From Dehalococcoidia bacterium (GTDB lineage: Bacteria > Chloroflexota > Dehalococcoidia > GIF9 > UBA5629): a stretch of DNA of 48,037 nucleotides. Shown one piece after another: positions 1 through 8,271 of this stretch; positions within the stretch are counted from its first letter, which is position 1, and each line of letters opens with the position of its first letter. The notes below the pieces were generated by a model. That model searched no databases, was not told the origin of the DNA, and was given only the letters and a program-made list of their open reading frames with translations. The translations under genes were made by a program, and so were the position numbers. The stretch is taken from assembly GCA_016930155.1 (NCBI GenBank), contig JAFGHL010000092.1:1-48037 (forward strand), in the 5' to 3' direction.

Positions 1-407
1 CTCATTGAATCACAGAACGCCCATGGAGTATGCTTATACAACGGCCGGATTCTAAGCGCTGCTGCTGCTAAACGCGGGGGAAGGTCACAATCATCAAATG
101 ATGTTAATCCATATTTTGCAAGAACGGTATTCTCTATACGTTTTCTTCTTACCGAGCCATATTTATTTGCTACTATTTCAGAAATCTTGCGTACTCCCAT
201 ATGCCCAGTTATTTCTTTCTTAGCATCTTCTATTATTTCAGGTTCATGTATTGACCCAGTAGATAGCACAGAAATAAAATCACCTAGTCTATCCATTTTG
301 GTGTCATGCTCAAACCTTAAAATATTATCACCTCTTGTTACCATCCTATCTGATATTAGGATTATCTCTATCCCCTTATTAGCTTTAGCGGCGATAATTT
401 GTGTCAT
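1..407 (-). CDS. Proteasome-like Ntn-hydrolase family protein, cut by window edge
   Basis: This reading frame is absent from the ORF track because it runs off the left edge. The minus strand reads from ATG at 407 without a stop for 135 codons. An AGGGAGG Shine-Dalgarno lies 6 nt upstream of the ATG. The protein begins MTQIIAAKAN, then ILISDRMVT, a lysine in TKMDRL, then STGSIHE and later VRRKRIENTVLAKYGL. This order (Thr directly after Met, Asp in an SDR motif about 18 residues on, a Lys near residue 36, a Gly-Ser loop, and a charged helix ending in KYGL) matches beta-type proteasome/HslV-like hydrolases, in which Thr1, Asp17 and Lys33 are catalytic. Family assignment is by motif recognition only. 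The C-terminus lies outside the window. The gene sits in the AT-rich left block. Confidence 0.55.
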   Translation of the reverse strand, partial: MTQIIAAKANKGIEIILISDRMVTRGDNILRFEHDTKMDRLGDFISVLSTGSIHEPEIIEDAKKEITGHMGVRKISEIVANKYGSVRRKRIENTVLAKYGLTSFDDCDLPPRLAAAALRIRPLYKHTPWAFCDSM

Positions 408-464
408 CCTTTGCCTCCCTATCCTTATTTGATATTCACTAATAATATTATCATGATAGTGGTT

Positions 465-476
465 TGTATTAATACA
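465..476. repeat. 12-bp perfect palindrome upstream of the Ntn-hydrolase gene
   Basis: TGTATTAATACA is a perfect palindrome about 60 bp upstream of the minus-strand Ntn-hydrolase start, in an AT-rich intergenic region. It could be an operator. No regulator is identified, and an AT-rich palindrome of this size can arise by chance. Confidence 0.3.
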
Positions 477-546
477 TTGCTTGTATGTATAGCGATATTC
501 TTTATCTATAATCATTAAATTACTCCATACATATTACTAATCATTG

Positions 547-574
547 TTGACATGTTCTTTTGTGATGGTACAAT
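547..574 (+). promoter_or_regulatory. Sigma70-type promoter for the small Cys-rich gene
   Basis: TTGACA (547-552) and TACAAT (569-574) are separated by 16 bp and lie about 32 bp upstream of the ATG at 606. The -35 is consensus and the -10 matches 5 of 6. This is the main reason to accept the short ORF at 606-854 as a real gene. Confidence 0.7.
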
Positions 575-605
575 AGTTATAATTTGTGATTGAGAGGTAC
601 AGGGT

Positions 606-854
606 ATGAGTAGCAGGATTAGCAGGGAGGCAAGGCGGATAGCAGTCCGAGACTTTATCCAAAATGGGAAACTCCGTTGTCAATGTAATTATCCTTTTCA
701 TACTAACCATATAGGAACAGGGTGTTCTACTATAGTTAAACGACCGCGTCCCCATATTCGTTGGGGCAGCGATCCACACTTTCTTAAGCAAAGCGACATT
801 ATCATTGTATGTACCCCTTGTTATGTGCAAATTGAGGACGAATATAAGAAATAA
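606..854 (+). CDS. Small Cys/His-rich hypothetical protein
   Basis: 82 aa, family not recognised. It has a basic N-terminus (MSSRISREARRIAVRDF) followed by CQC near residues 25-27, two His residues, a further Cys and a late CTPC. That pattern would suit a small zinc-binding fold such as an HNH-like or zinc-ribbon protein, but no family signature is complete. A near-consensus promoter lies immediately upstream, and a weak GAGG-type ribosome site precedes the ATG. Its 3' end overlaps the convergent gene at 802-1284 by 53 bp, which is unusual but possible for convergent genes in accessory DNA. An antisense ORF (537-830, minus) covers the same DNA and was judged less likely. Confidence 0.5.
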   Translation: MSSRISREARRIAVRDFIQNGKLRCQCNYPFHTNHIGTGCSTIVKRPRPHIRWGSDPHFLKQSDIIIVCTPCYVQIEDEYKK

Positions 855-1284
855 TATTTGTTATTTCATAAATTCGCCTATTCGGGAATTTAAGTAATAT
901 ATATGGAGGATTTACTATTGATTTATCTGCATCCCAAACAAGATGAATGCTGATTTCGTATTCCGGCGTCAGAATTTCATCTTTTTGATAGTGGCGTTTT
1001 GCTAATATAGTAGATAGTTTACAGCAGAATTTATAGAGATAATCAGTATTTTGTGCATCTCCACGACATTCTATGAAGATACTTGCGTAGTGAGAGTTAT
1101 CACCTTGGCAACTTTCAGTCGTCTTGATATTCGGGAATGTATTAAGTAACTCAATCATATCTTTAAGTTGTTCGTCTACATTCTCAAATACATTGAGACT
1201 AATTCGGGCTTTTATTTGCCTATGCGGGGTATAGCCACTTGGTATTAGAGGACAATTCTTACAGTTGTAGGCTCTTTTCCCCAT
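802..1284 (-). CDS. Hypothetical protein with CxxC and SCqG motifs
   Basis: 160 aa, not recognised. The start is supported by GAGGT just upstream of the ATG. Residues 8-11 form CKNC. Residues 50-61 read FPNIKTTESCQG and are followed by a beta-strand-like ASIFIEC segment. A 'T-x-S-C-x-G' turn before a hydrophobic strand recalls small proteins such as the TYW3 fold, but the similarity is too short to name a family. The composition is AT-rich like its neighbours and unlike the GC-rich genes from 1548 onward, which suggests an accessory or transferred origin. Confidence 0.6.
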   Translation of the reverse strand: MGKRAYNCKNCPLIPSGYTPHRQIKARISLNVFENVDEQLKDMIELLNTFPNIKTTESCQGDNSHYASIFIECRGDAQNTDYLYKFCCKLSTILAKRHYQKDEILTPEYEISIHLVWDADKSIVNPPYILLKFPNRRIYEITNIISYIRPQFAHNKGYIQ

Positions 1285-1325
1285 CTACCTCACCCCCCAT
1301 CCATAAAGGGCTGAAAAATAGGGGA

Positions 1326-1386
1326 GTGGGGTGTGGTGCCCCACTTTTGGGGCAGATGGCTGACTTTTAGGACAAGTGGCACTTGT
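1326..1386. repeat. Cluster of inverted repeats in the 1285-1547 gap
   Basis: This 263-bp divergent gap holds three overlapping or adjacent inverted repeats. GTGGGG/CCCCAC spans 1326-1344. TGCCCCA/TGGGGCA spans 1337-1354 with loop CTTT. ACAAGTG-G-CACTTGT spans 1372-1386. The first two share bases and so cannot form together. The core GTGGGGCA recurs, also at about 1385. The cluster could be operator sites or alternative RNA hairpins in the leader of the surface protein gene. No canonical promoter was identified nearby. Confidence 0.45.
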
Positions 1387-1547
1387 GGGGCAAAGCCATG
1401 ACGCACTTCTTAATAATCTGTTAATAATCTTAGTACATAATCAGTTATAGCGCAGGCTTTCAGGGAAGCTTACACGATATCGACAACTATATTGATAGCC
1501 ATTATAATACAATTATAAACGCCCTCCGCCCTACGGATTAAGATCGA

Positions 1548-3722
1548 GTGAACAGCTACAGGCACGTCCTTACCGCAACTTTCAGGATACTGTGCGCCTG
1601 CCTTATTTTGACCTGCCTTTATACAGGCCTATTTTACGGAAGGGTTGATGCGGCGCCACCCGTCATCTCAGGCTCACCGCCCAGCGGCGTGGTGGGTACA
1701 CCCTACAGCACCAGTTTCTCTGCCACCTGCAACAGCACAGCCTGCTCTGCTGGAGCCGTCTGGTCCATTTCCGGCACACCCCCGGGCCTGGTAGCCTCCG
1801 GCAGGACCATTACAGGAACACCGACTGCGCAGGGCACCTACTCAATAGACGTAAGCATCAACGATCCCACCTGGGGTAGCTCCACTGAATCTTACATCAT
1901 CTATATAACTGTACCCGCCCTGACCTTCTCCACCACGAGCATACCCACGGCGGCCGTGAGGCAGGCTTATTCGGCCAGCATCGTCGCCACGGGGGGCACC
2001 GGCACCATCAGCTATGCCATGACCAGCGGCACGCTGCCGTCCGGACTCACCTTCAACAACGGCCAGATATCAGGCACGCCCGCCAGCGGCACGTCGGGAA
2101 GCTATTCCATCACCGTCACAGCCACGGCGGGAAGCTCTACGGCACAGCAGAGTTACACCCTGACCGTTGAGAGAGGAAGTTACGATCTGACCGTCAGCAT
2201 CTCTTCCGGCCTGGAGGAGGGGCAGACCCGTGTTTACCTGAACAATACGCCCAGGGCCACGCTGCGGGGAGGCGAATCGTACAAGATTACCGGGCTGGAT
2301 CCCGACACGACATCGATAATATCGGTGGACAATATAGTAACGCCATCGGGGCGAACCGACATCCAGTACAGGGCGGAGTCCAACTCCGCCTCCGTCAGCG
2401 GCGGGATCAGCCAGTTGCAGTTCACGTACTATCCCGAATACGACATCGAGATCACCAGCAGCCCCACCGGCATAGCATCGATGAGCGGGTCCGGATGGCA
2501 CCGCGAGGGCAAGCCGCTCAACGTCAGCGCACCGCAGGAAGTGGCCAAGGACGCCGAATCCCAGTACAGGTTCGCCTACTGGCTGACGCCGACAGGCGAA
2601 AAGATCAGTTCGGCCACCCTCAATACCGTTGTCGAGGCGGCCGGCAAGTATATTGCGACCTACGACATGTATTACAGGCTTACCGTGGATTCGAAATACG
2701 GCAATACAACGGGGGGAGGGTGGCAGAAGGCCGGCAGCACCGTTAAGTGGAGCGTGTCCCCGGAAGAGGTGGCCATGCCCGGCATCGCCGGCTTCTTCGG
2801 CGGCAAGTTCAAGGCGCTGCTCACCTCGGGTTCCGCGCTTATAGAAGGGCCCAAGACCGTAACCGTGCAGTGGGACCCCGACTACTCGACGCCGGCGGTT
2901 ACCATCCCCATAACCGTGCTGGTAATTGCCGGGCTCATCTACGGCATCTATGCCCTGACCCGCCGCGGCCGCGTACCCCAACCAGTCAACCCCTGGACTA
3001 CACAGGTACAACAACCACCGCCTCCTCCTCCTCCGGTCTATTACCCACCTTATCCTGCCATGCCTCTACCACCACTACAGCCACCTCAGGCCGCCATACC
3101 TCCGCAGACAACTGTGGTCATGATCGGAGAAGGGCTCAAGAAGCCGCAGAGCACGCGCGAGCAGCTCATGGAGAAATTCGGCGAATTGCTGCAAAAATAC
3201 GAGGATGAGCTGTCCCAGGGGCGTGATCTGCCTGCGCCGACCATGCAGGAGCTGCCCGAGATGGCCACCCTGATCGATAAGAAGGAGCTGCCCGCGCCCG
3301 AATACGCCGGAGCCGTTGACTCCACGGCCAGGGAAGAATCGACCGTGGAGGAATGCGGCTCGACCTCCAAGAAGCTGTTGCGCACCGTCGTTACGCAGTG
3401 GAAAAACGCATCCATCAAACCTGTCACGGTGATACCGGGCGATAAGAAAAGCGCGGCGCTGGCGGGCGGAAGGACGGTCACCTGGACTCGTGAGTCATAC
3501 AATGAATGGGAGATGCATATCTGCAAGCTGCCGCTGGGGCACAAGGGCATGCATAAGGGCGTCACCGAGATCGTCTATAGCGTGCTTGACACTATCAGCG
3601 AGGAACGCGACTACGGGCCCAAGCAGCCGCTGAAACCACCCATTCCACACTACACCGACGGCATGCCGGAGATCAATATACCCGCATCGCAGATCATACC
3701 ACCCGACCAGTTGCCGGCCTGA
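1548..3722 (+). CDS. Secreted single-pass protein with Ig-like (He_PIG) domains and cytoplasmic tail
   Basis: 724 aa starting at GTG, with only a weak ribosome site. An N-terminal hydrophobic segment at about residues 12-32 acts as a signal peptide. Two putative-Ig repeats follow (about 37-207), recognisable by phrases such as GTPYSTSF and GLTFNNGQISGTPAS. Residues 210-440 contain beta-rich repeats with FAYW and GGGWQKAGSTV motifs, similar to bacterial-repeat domains of surface proteins. A transmembrane helix at about 450-470 is followed by RRGR, then a run of prolines (about 477-525) and a charged, probably cytoplasmic domain to the C-terminus. Most of the protein is therefore outside, with a substantial inner domain, so a sensory or envelope-anchoring role is possible. 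The next surface protein follows after 52 bp and may be co-transcribed. Confidence 0.8.
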   Translation: MNSYRHVLTATFRILCACLILTCLYTGLFYGRVDAAPPVISGSPPSGVVGTPYSTSFSATCNSTACSAGAVWSISGTPPGLVASGRTITGTPTAQGTYSIDVSINDPTWGSSTESYIIYITVPALTFSTTSIPTAAVRQAYSASIVATGGTGTISYAMTSGTLPSGLTFNNGQISGTPASGTSGSYSITVTATAGSSTAQQSYTLTVERGSYDLTVSISSGLEEGQTRVYLNNTPRATLRGGESYKITGLDPDTTSIISVDNIVTPSGRTDIQYRAESNSASVSGGISQLQFTYYPEYDIEITSSPTGIASMSGSGWHREGKPLNVSAPQEVAKDAESQYRFAYWLTPTGEKISSATLNTVVEAAGKYIATYDMYYRLTVDSKYGNTTGGGWQKAGSTVKWSVSPEEVAMPGIAGFFGGKFKALLTSGSALIEGPKTVTVQWDPDYSTPAVTIPITVLVIAGLIYGIYALTRRGRVPQPVNPWTTQVQQPPPPPPPVYYPPYPAMPLPPLQPPQAAIPPQTTVVMIGEGLKKPQSTREQLMEKFGELLQKYEDELSQGRDLPAPTMQELPEMATLIDKKELPAPEYAGAVDSTAREESTVEECGSTSKKLLRTVVTQWKNASIKPVTVIPGDKKSAALAGGRTVTWTRESYNEWEMHICKLPLGHKGMHKGVTEIVYSVLDTISEERDYGPKQPLKPPIPHYTDGMPEINIPASQIIPPDQLPA

Positions 3723-3774
3723 CCAGCCATAAACTGCACGACCAGCGAAAACGTTTTATAATCATCAATAGCGA

Positions 3775-6411
3775 ATGTTTAATCTCCTGAAACGCATGGC
3801 AAGGCCGTCGCTTGCGGCACTGGCGCTGGCGTTGTCTCTCTCTATCATACCCCTGCCCGCGCAGGCCGGACGCATGATCTGGAGCACGGTGGACACACCC
3901 GGTATCCAGTTCAATGTCGTTTCCAGCCCCGGCGAGATCAACTTCCTGGCCCAGTCCAGGGACGGCCGCACTTTTTATTCTTCGGACACATCGCAGGGCA
4001 GACTATATCGATCGGACGACTCGGGAGTGAGCTGGCTGGAGATCAGCGGCAATCTGATTGCAGCCGGGGCCGGACTTCCAGCCTGGAATATATCCGTCTC
4101 TCCCGACAACCCACAGTTCGTCGCCGTGGTGACCAGTTCCGGCAACCGTCCCAGGCAGGTTTACGTCTCGCAGGATGGAGGGCAAACGTGGAACGACACG
4201 GCCTTCCCCACCGCTGCCGACATCGGCGCGCTGGCAATATCCCCTTACTACGGGATTTGCGATATCGCAGCCGGCACTCGTTCAGGCGGCGCGGGCGATG
4301 TCTATATATACAAGGTCGGCGGCGTGGGCGGCGCCTGGTCCGCGCAGGGATTTAGCGGCGACGTGCTGTCTATATGCTTTCCATCGTCCTACCGGGCTGA
4401 TCCCTCCATAGCCGTGCTTTACTCCACTGCCGCAGGCGCCTTTTTCAACGCGGGCGTACATGATCTGAATGCCAATACCACCAGCTGGGATACGGTCTTC
4501 GGCGGCAACCCGCCCGAGATAACGGTGAGCGGGGCAGGCGGATCACCCAAAGCTGCGCAGATAGTGAGCGGTTGCCTTCAGCTCACAGCCGATTACTCGG
4601 GACAGGCGCCCGCATTGTGCCGGGCCTATATAAGCATCGATGCGCCGGGCGCCAACTCCGGTATATTCAGGGTGGATGACGCCGTGGTCTATCAGCTGAT
4701 GGCCGCGCAGCCCAACCGCCGCATCTCCAGCATAGCCTATTACGGCACCTATTCGGGCGGCAAACTGCTGGCGGGAGCGGTAACCGGTGACGCCGCGCAG
4801 GGTACGGTGTTGACCTGGTTCACCGATACTCCCATGACCTGTCCCACCGCCTGCTGGTACCAGACCGAGAAGCCGCCTACCGGCGCCGCCGCCTCCGGCT
4901 ACGGCAATGCCATTGTGATGTGGTCGCCTGACGGCAGCCGCGCTTTTTGCGGCACCGGGTCGGCGATGCTCAACGGCCCGGCCGCCTGGCCGGGAGGATA
5001 TCTCATCGGCACGCCGCTGGACGAATCCGCCTTCTCACTGAGCAAAGACAACGGTAAGACCTGGAACCAGCTCAGCCTGATAGATACACAGCTTAGCTTT
5101 CTCTCGGACGTGGCCGTCAGGGCGGATTCCAGCGTGATCTACCTGGCCTCGATCAACGATTCCGCCGCAGGCCTGGACAGCATCTGGCGCTCGGGCGGGT
5201 CGGTTACCGGCAAATCCTGGGAGCGCGTGCTCTGCCTGCCCGCGGCCCGCAACGACATCATACTGCGCATGAGCAACTACGGGAACGACAGGGCGATTTT
5301 TATGTCCTCACGCGGCACGGACGACCTGCGACAATCGCAGGACGGCGGACAGACCTGGAAAGCGCAACTTCCTGCAATGAATGTGACCGACTTCTCGGTT
5401 ACTATGATCGATAACACGCGCTATCTGTATGTTATCTCCATATCCTCCATGCGCAGAGCGAACGCTTCAAAGCTGACGCCGCAGTGGTCGCAGCAGGCGC
5501 TCGTTACACTGAACGGCTGCCACACTATCTTTGCCGCTCCCAACGGCATTGTGGTGGTGGGAGGCGACGGCTCCGACAACAGAGTGGCTGCTTCCTCCGA
5601 CGCCGGCCCATTTGCGGTTACGTCGTATTTGCCGTCCTCAGGCAATATCCACGCCGTGCTTGACTACAGGTTCAGCGACACTGCGGTAATATACGCCGCC
5701 GGCGACTCGGCAGACAGCGATATCTACTACTGGCTGATCGGCTACAGCCGCGATTGGGACATTATGGGAGCGCCCTCGTCGGGCTTCCGGGGTCTGGCCC
5801 AGATGGGCACGCTCTATGGAGCCGCAGCCTCCGCGGGTGGCTCCTCCGTCGACAGGACGCTCTATCCTGAGTCGCTGGGGCCTCCTGTAATCGAATGGGA
5901 CATGCTGACCACGGGACTGCCCGCGGGAGTGGTATTTACCCGTGAGCCTGTTTCGCTCAAACTGTCATCGGGCGTCAACCTCTGGGCCATAGACAACAGG
6001 CCGTACGATTATACGGCGGGCACGGGAAGCCTGTGGACTTTCTGCGACTGTCTCTCCCCCTCTCCCCGCTACAGCCTGCCGTCCCCATCGCCTGCACAAC
6101 AGGAGACGGCGCCCCAACCCCTCCCTCCCACAACTCCCGTGATCCCGGCGCCGCAGACCGAAACGCCTGAATCCACTCTGCCGGGCACGTCGGATAATAT
6201 CCAGTCGACACCAGCCACCCCATCGCCAAAGTTTACGACTCCACCCCCGGATACGCCATCGCCTGCAGGCGCCACGGATAACGCCACCCTCAATCTATCC
6301 ACACTATTCACCAACGACATCTATCTATGGATATGCGCCGTAGTGGCTGTCCTGGCCATTGTGCTGATCGTAGTATTGATCGCGAACTCCATCTCGCGCA
6401 GGCGTATTTAA
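3775..6411 (+). CDS. Large exported BNR/beta-propeller protein with C-terminal membrane anchor
   Basis: 878 aa. The signal peptide ends near AQAG (about residue 32). The body contains several Asp-box/BNR-like motifs (SQDGGQTW twice, SKDNGKTW, SDDSGVSW), typical of sialidase-like or photosystem-stability-factor-like beta-propellers. These motifs give the fold, not a substrate. Residues about 760-840 form a Pro/Thr/Ser-rich stalk. A single transmembrane helix at about 846-868 ends in SRRRI, which gives a type I orientation with the propeller outside. Upstream is another membrane-anchored surface protein 52 bp away, so the two may form one envelope complex. There is no obvious strong ribosome site. 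The gene converges on the GTPase-like gene with 28 bp between them. Confidence 0.8.
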   Translation: MFNLLKRMARPSLAALALALSLSIIPLPAQAGRMIWSTVDTPGIQFNVVSSPGEINFLAQSRDGRTFYSSDTSQGRLYRSDDSGVSWLEISGNLIAAGAGLPAWNISVSPDNPQFVAVVTSSGNRPRQVYVSQDGGQTWNDTAFPTAADIGALAISPYYGICDIAAGTRSGGAGDVYIYKVGGVGGAWSAQGFSGDVLSICFPSSYRADPSIAVLYSTAAGAFFNAGVHDLNANTTSWDTVFGGNPPEITVSGAGGSPKAAQIVSGCLQLTADYSGQAPALCRAYISIDAPGANSGIFRVDDAVVYQLMAAQPNRRISSIAYYGTYSGGKLLAGAVTGDAAQGTVLTWFTDTPMTCPTACWYQTEKPPTGAAASGYGNAIVMWSPDGSRAFCGTGSAMLNGPAAWPGGYLIGTPLDESAFSLSKDNGKTWNQLSLIDTQLSFLSDVAVRADSSVIYLASINDSAAGLDSIWRSGGSVTGKSWERVLCLPAARNDIILRMSNYGNDRAIFMSSRGTDDLRQSQDGGQTWKAQLPAMNVTDFSVTMIDNTRYLYVISISSMRRANASKLTPQWSQQALVTLNGCHTIFAAPNGIVVVGGDGSDNRVAASSDAGPFAVTSYLPSSGNIHAVLDYRFSDTAVIYAAGDSADSDIYYWLIGYSRDWDIMGAPSSGFRGLAQMGTLYGAAASAGGSSVDRTLYPESLGPPVIEWDMLTTGLPAGVVFTREPVSLKLSSGVNLWAIDNRPYDYTAGTGSLWTFCDCLSPSPRYSLPSPSPAQQETAPQPLPPTTPVIPAPQTETPESTLPGTSDNIQSTPATPSPKFTTPPPDTPSPAGATDNATLNLSTLFTNDIYLWICAVVAVLAIVLIVVLIANSISRRRI

Positions 6412-6439
6412 AACCTGCATGGCAGTCGCCACCCCACTG

Positions 6440-7453
6440 TTACGCTCCGGGCTGGGGATGGCGCAGCGCACTGCGCCTGGCGATCACCACCTGTGCCGCC
6501 TCGCGCCCTCGCTTCAGCGCCGATAAATAGATAGCCCTGAGATTCTGGGGCTTGAGCTTTTCGCCGTTGGCGCACCACTGATAGATGGCCTGCCCGATGG
6601 TATAGGTACCGGCATAGGCCACGGCAATTTTGGGTATGATGCCAAAGGCCGGTATCAGACCGACCAGCATTCTGGCCAACTGTCTCCAGAGAAAGGCGCC
6701 GCCCACCACGGCGGTCAACTTGGGGGCGGTCTCTTTCCAGTCTGCCGTCATTCCCATAGCCAGTGTTATTTTATAGGCCATGAGCGCCTGGTTCTTGGTC
6801 AGGATCACCATGTCGGCTATATTGAGCGGCAAGTCGAGAAATATGTTGATCTCGGCCAGTCCCGTGGTGAGGCTGTAGGTGCTGTTGACCAGGCATGTAT
6901 CATCGATCAACTTGCGGCAGGCCGCTTCGCGCAGCATAGGGAGATTGCGCGCAAGCTGAACCTCCCGTCCCGGGCAGGCGCGCAGCATGGCCGGCGCCAG
7001 CACCCTGATAAGTGATTCACGGTCCACCGGATTCACAGCCACCGTCTCTGCATCCTGCCATCCCTGAGTATCTATCGCCACATTCTTCCCAACCTGTGCC
7101 GGATCACTCCGGCTGTAACAGACGATTACAGGGATCTTATCCTGTTTCAGCCATTTGAAGACATCTTTCTCACGTCTGCAATCGTCTCCGGGTCCATCGA
7201 TTATTAAAATGGCCAGCGTGCACGTGCCCGCCGGCATCTCGCCGCCCAGGCCGTACTCGCGTACCTGAGGTATAAGTCCGCTTTCCTGCGAACGCGGCCC
7301 GGTGAGCAATTGAGTAACCAGCAGAGATCTCCCCTGAACCTCTTCACCCAGCACCGCCAGGTGAAAGGGTGATTCAGCCTGCCGGCGGATGGCGTTGAGA
7401 TCCACCTCGCGCAGCAGTTTGAAGCCGGCCGCAAGGTCAGGCCACTTAGGCAT
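6440..7453 (-). CDS. Degenerate GTPase with DUF697 (YcjF-like) domain
   Basis: 337 aa with a GGGGAG ribosome site before the ATG. The N-terminal half looks like a small GTPase fold: a strand FHLAVLGEE leads into GEEVQGRS (residues 36-43), where the invariant P-loop Lys is Arg, a second strand reads LAILIIDGPG, and CYSRSDP stands where NKxD would be. The C-terminal part (about 185-330) with GLAEINIFLDLPLNIADMVILTKNQ and amphipathic or transmembrane helices is typical of DUF697, found in YcjF and some Era-like GTPases. Nucleotide binding may be impaired. The product is probably a membrane-associated scaffold or stress protein. The gene is alone on this strand, divergent from the DUF2284 gene. 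Confidence 0.7.
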   Translation of the reverse strand: MPKWPDLAAGFKLLREVDLNAIRRQAESPFHLAVLGEEVQGRSLLVTQLLTGPRSQESGLIPQVREYGLGGEMPAGTCTLAILIIDGPGDDCRREKDVFKWLKQDKIPVIVCYSRSDPAQVGKNVAIDTQGWQDAETVAVNPVDRESLIRVLAPAMLRACPGREVQLARNLPMLREAACRKLIDDTCLVNSTYSLTTGLAEINIFLDLPLNIADMVILTKNQALMAYKITLAMGMTADWKETAPKLTAVVGGAFLWRQLARMLVGLIPAFGIIPKIAVAYAGTYTIGQAIYQWCANGEKLKPQNLRAIYLSALKRGREAAQVVIARRSALRHPQPGA

Positions 7454-7543
7454 ATATACTCCCCATAGCCTAAAGTTTAGCGCAACCTCCGTCTTTATGG
7501 CTATAATCCGGCAACGACGGCATGTTAAAATCTGTATGGCAGA

Positions 7544-7563
7544 GGCGGGTCTTCAGACCCGCC
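7544..7563. repeat. GC-rich perfect hairpin upstream of the DUF2284 gene
   Basis: GGCGGGTC-TTCA-GACCCGCC is a perfect 8-bp stem with a 4-nt loop, 30 bp upstream of the DUF2284 start. It has no T-run and no plus-strand gene upstream, so it is not an obvious terminator. It resembles short dispersed palindromes (REP-like) found in intergenic regions. Only one copy is seen in this window. Confidence 0.5.
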
Positions 7564-7593
7564 CGTATTAAGGCGGCAAGGAGCATTAAAATT

Positions 7594-8256
7594 ATGCAGA
7601 AAAAGAATACTCAGGCTATTCCTCTGTCAATTAAAACGAAGGGGAAAAAGTTGAAAGCCGACCTGGAACTGCTGAGGTCCAAAGCGCTGGAGCTCGGGGC
7701 GGCTGGCGCCGAGATCATCAGGGCCAATCAGCTTGTGGTGGATGAGCGCGTCAGGCTTAAATGCTCGATACCGCGCTGTTTGCGAGTTGGCGAGACGCCG
7801 AACTGTCCCCCACATGCGCCCGACCTCGACCTGGTCAGAAAGGCCTTCGCCAGATACTCATACGGTATATTGATAAAAACCCTGGTGGAACCTCTGGAGG
7901 ACTATGCGCCGGGAAAATCCAGAGACAACAGCGGCACCGATCGCAGCCTGCTCTTTCACCAGAAGACCGCCAAGATCGTTTACGAGATCGAGCGCATGGC
8001 TTACCAGCATGGGTACGCGCTCGCCATGGGCTTGGGAGGCGGATCCTGCAAAGATTACCTCTGCCATGGTCTGGTCTGCCAGTTCATGGATAGCGGGAGA
8101 TGCCGTTTCCCGCTCAGGGCCAGGCCGGCCATGGAGGCGCTGGGCATCGACGTGGTGGATATAATCAGCAAGGTCGGTTGGACTGCTTATCCGCTGCTGG
8201 GCGAGGCCAGCGAGATCCCCTGCGCCACCTCCGTAGGGCTGGTGCTAATCGACTGA
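7594..8256 (+). CDS. DUF2284 predicted metal-binding protein
   Basis: The track starts at 7522, but ATG at 7594 is preceded by AAGGAG about 10 nt upstream, and the longer start would lie before the 7544 hairpin, so 7594 is chosen (220 aa). Cysteines C57, C62 and C71 in CSIPRC and NCPPHAP, and a later cluster GGGSCKDYLCHGLVCQ followed by GRCRFPLRARPAMEALGIDV, are the signature of DUF2284, a family of predicted metal or iron-sulfur binding proteins common in anaerobes. The biochemical role is unknown; links to corrinoid or methyltransferase metabolism are family-level speculation. It is followed after 15 bp by a 53-aa ORF with a strong ribosome site, probably in the same operon. Confidence 0.85.
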   Translation: MQKKNTQAIPLSIKTKGKKLKADLELLRSKALELGAAGAEIIRANQLVVDERVRLKCSIPRCLRVGETPNCPPHAPDLDLVRKAFARYSYGILIKTLVEPLEDYAPGKSRDNSGTDRSLLFHQKTAKIVYEIERMAYQHGYALAMGLGGGSCKDYLCHGLVCQFMDSGRCRFPLRARPAMEALGIDVVDIISKVGWTAYPLLGEASEIPCATSVGLVLID

Positions 8257-8271
8257 AACAAGGAGGACGAT

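Noticed and set aside
187-432. Plus-strand ORF, 81 aa
   Set aside because: It is the antisense shadow of the minus-strand Ntn-hydrolase-like frame, which has a ribosome site and recognisable motifs.
537-830. Minus-strand ORF, 97 aa
   Set aside because: It overlaps the promoter and the Cys-rich gene on the plus strand, and its product shows no recognisable pattern.
2070-3014. Long minus-strand ORF, 314 aa
   Set aside because: Antisense to the Ig-like surface protein; the Arg/Gly-rich composition is typical of an overprinted GC-rich frame.
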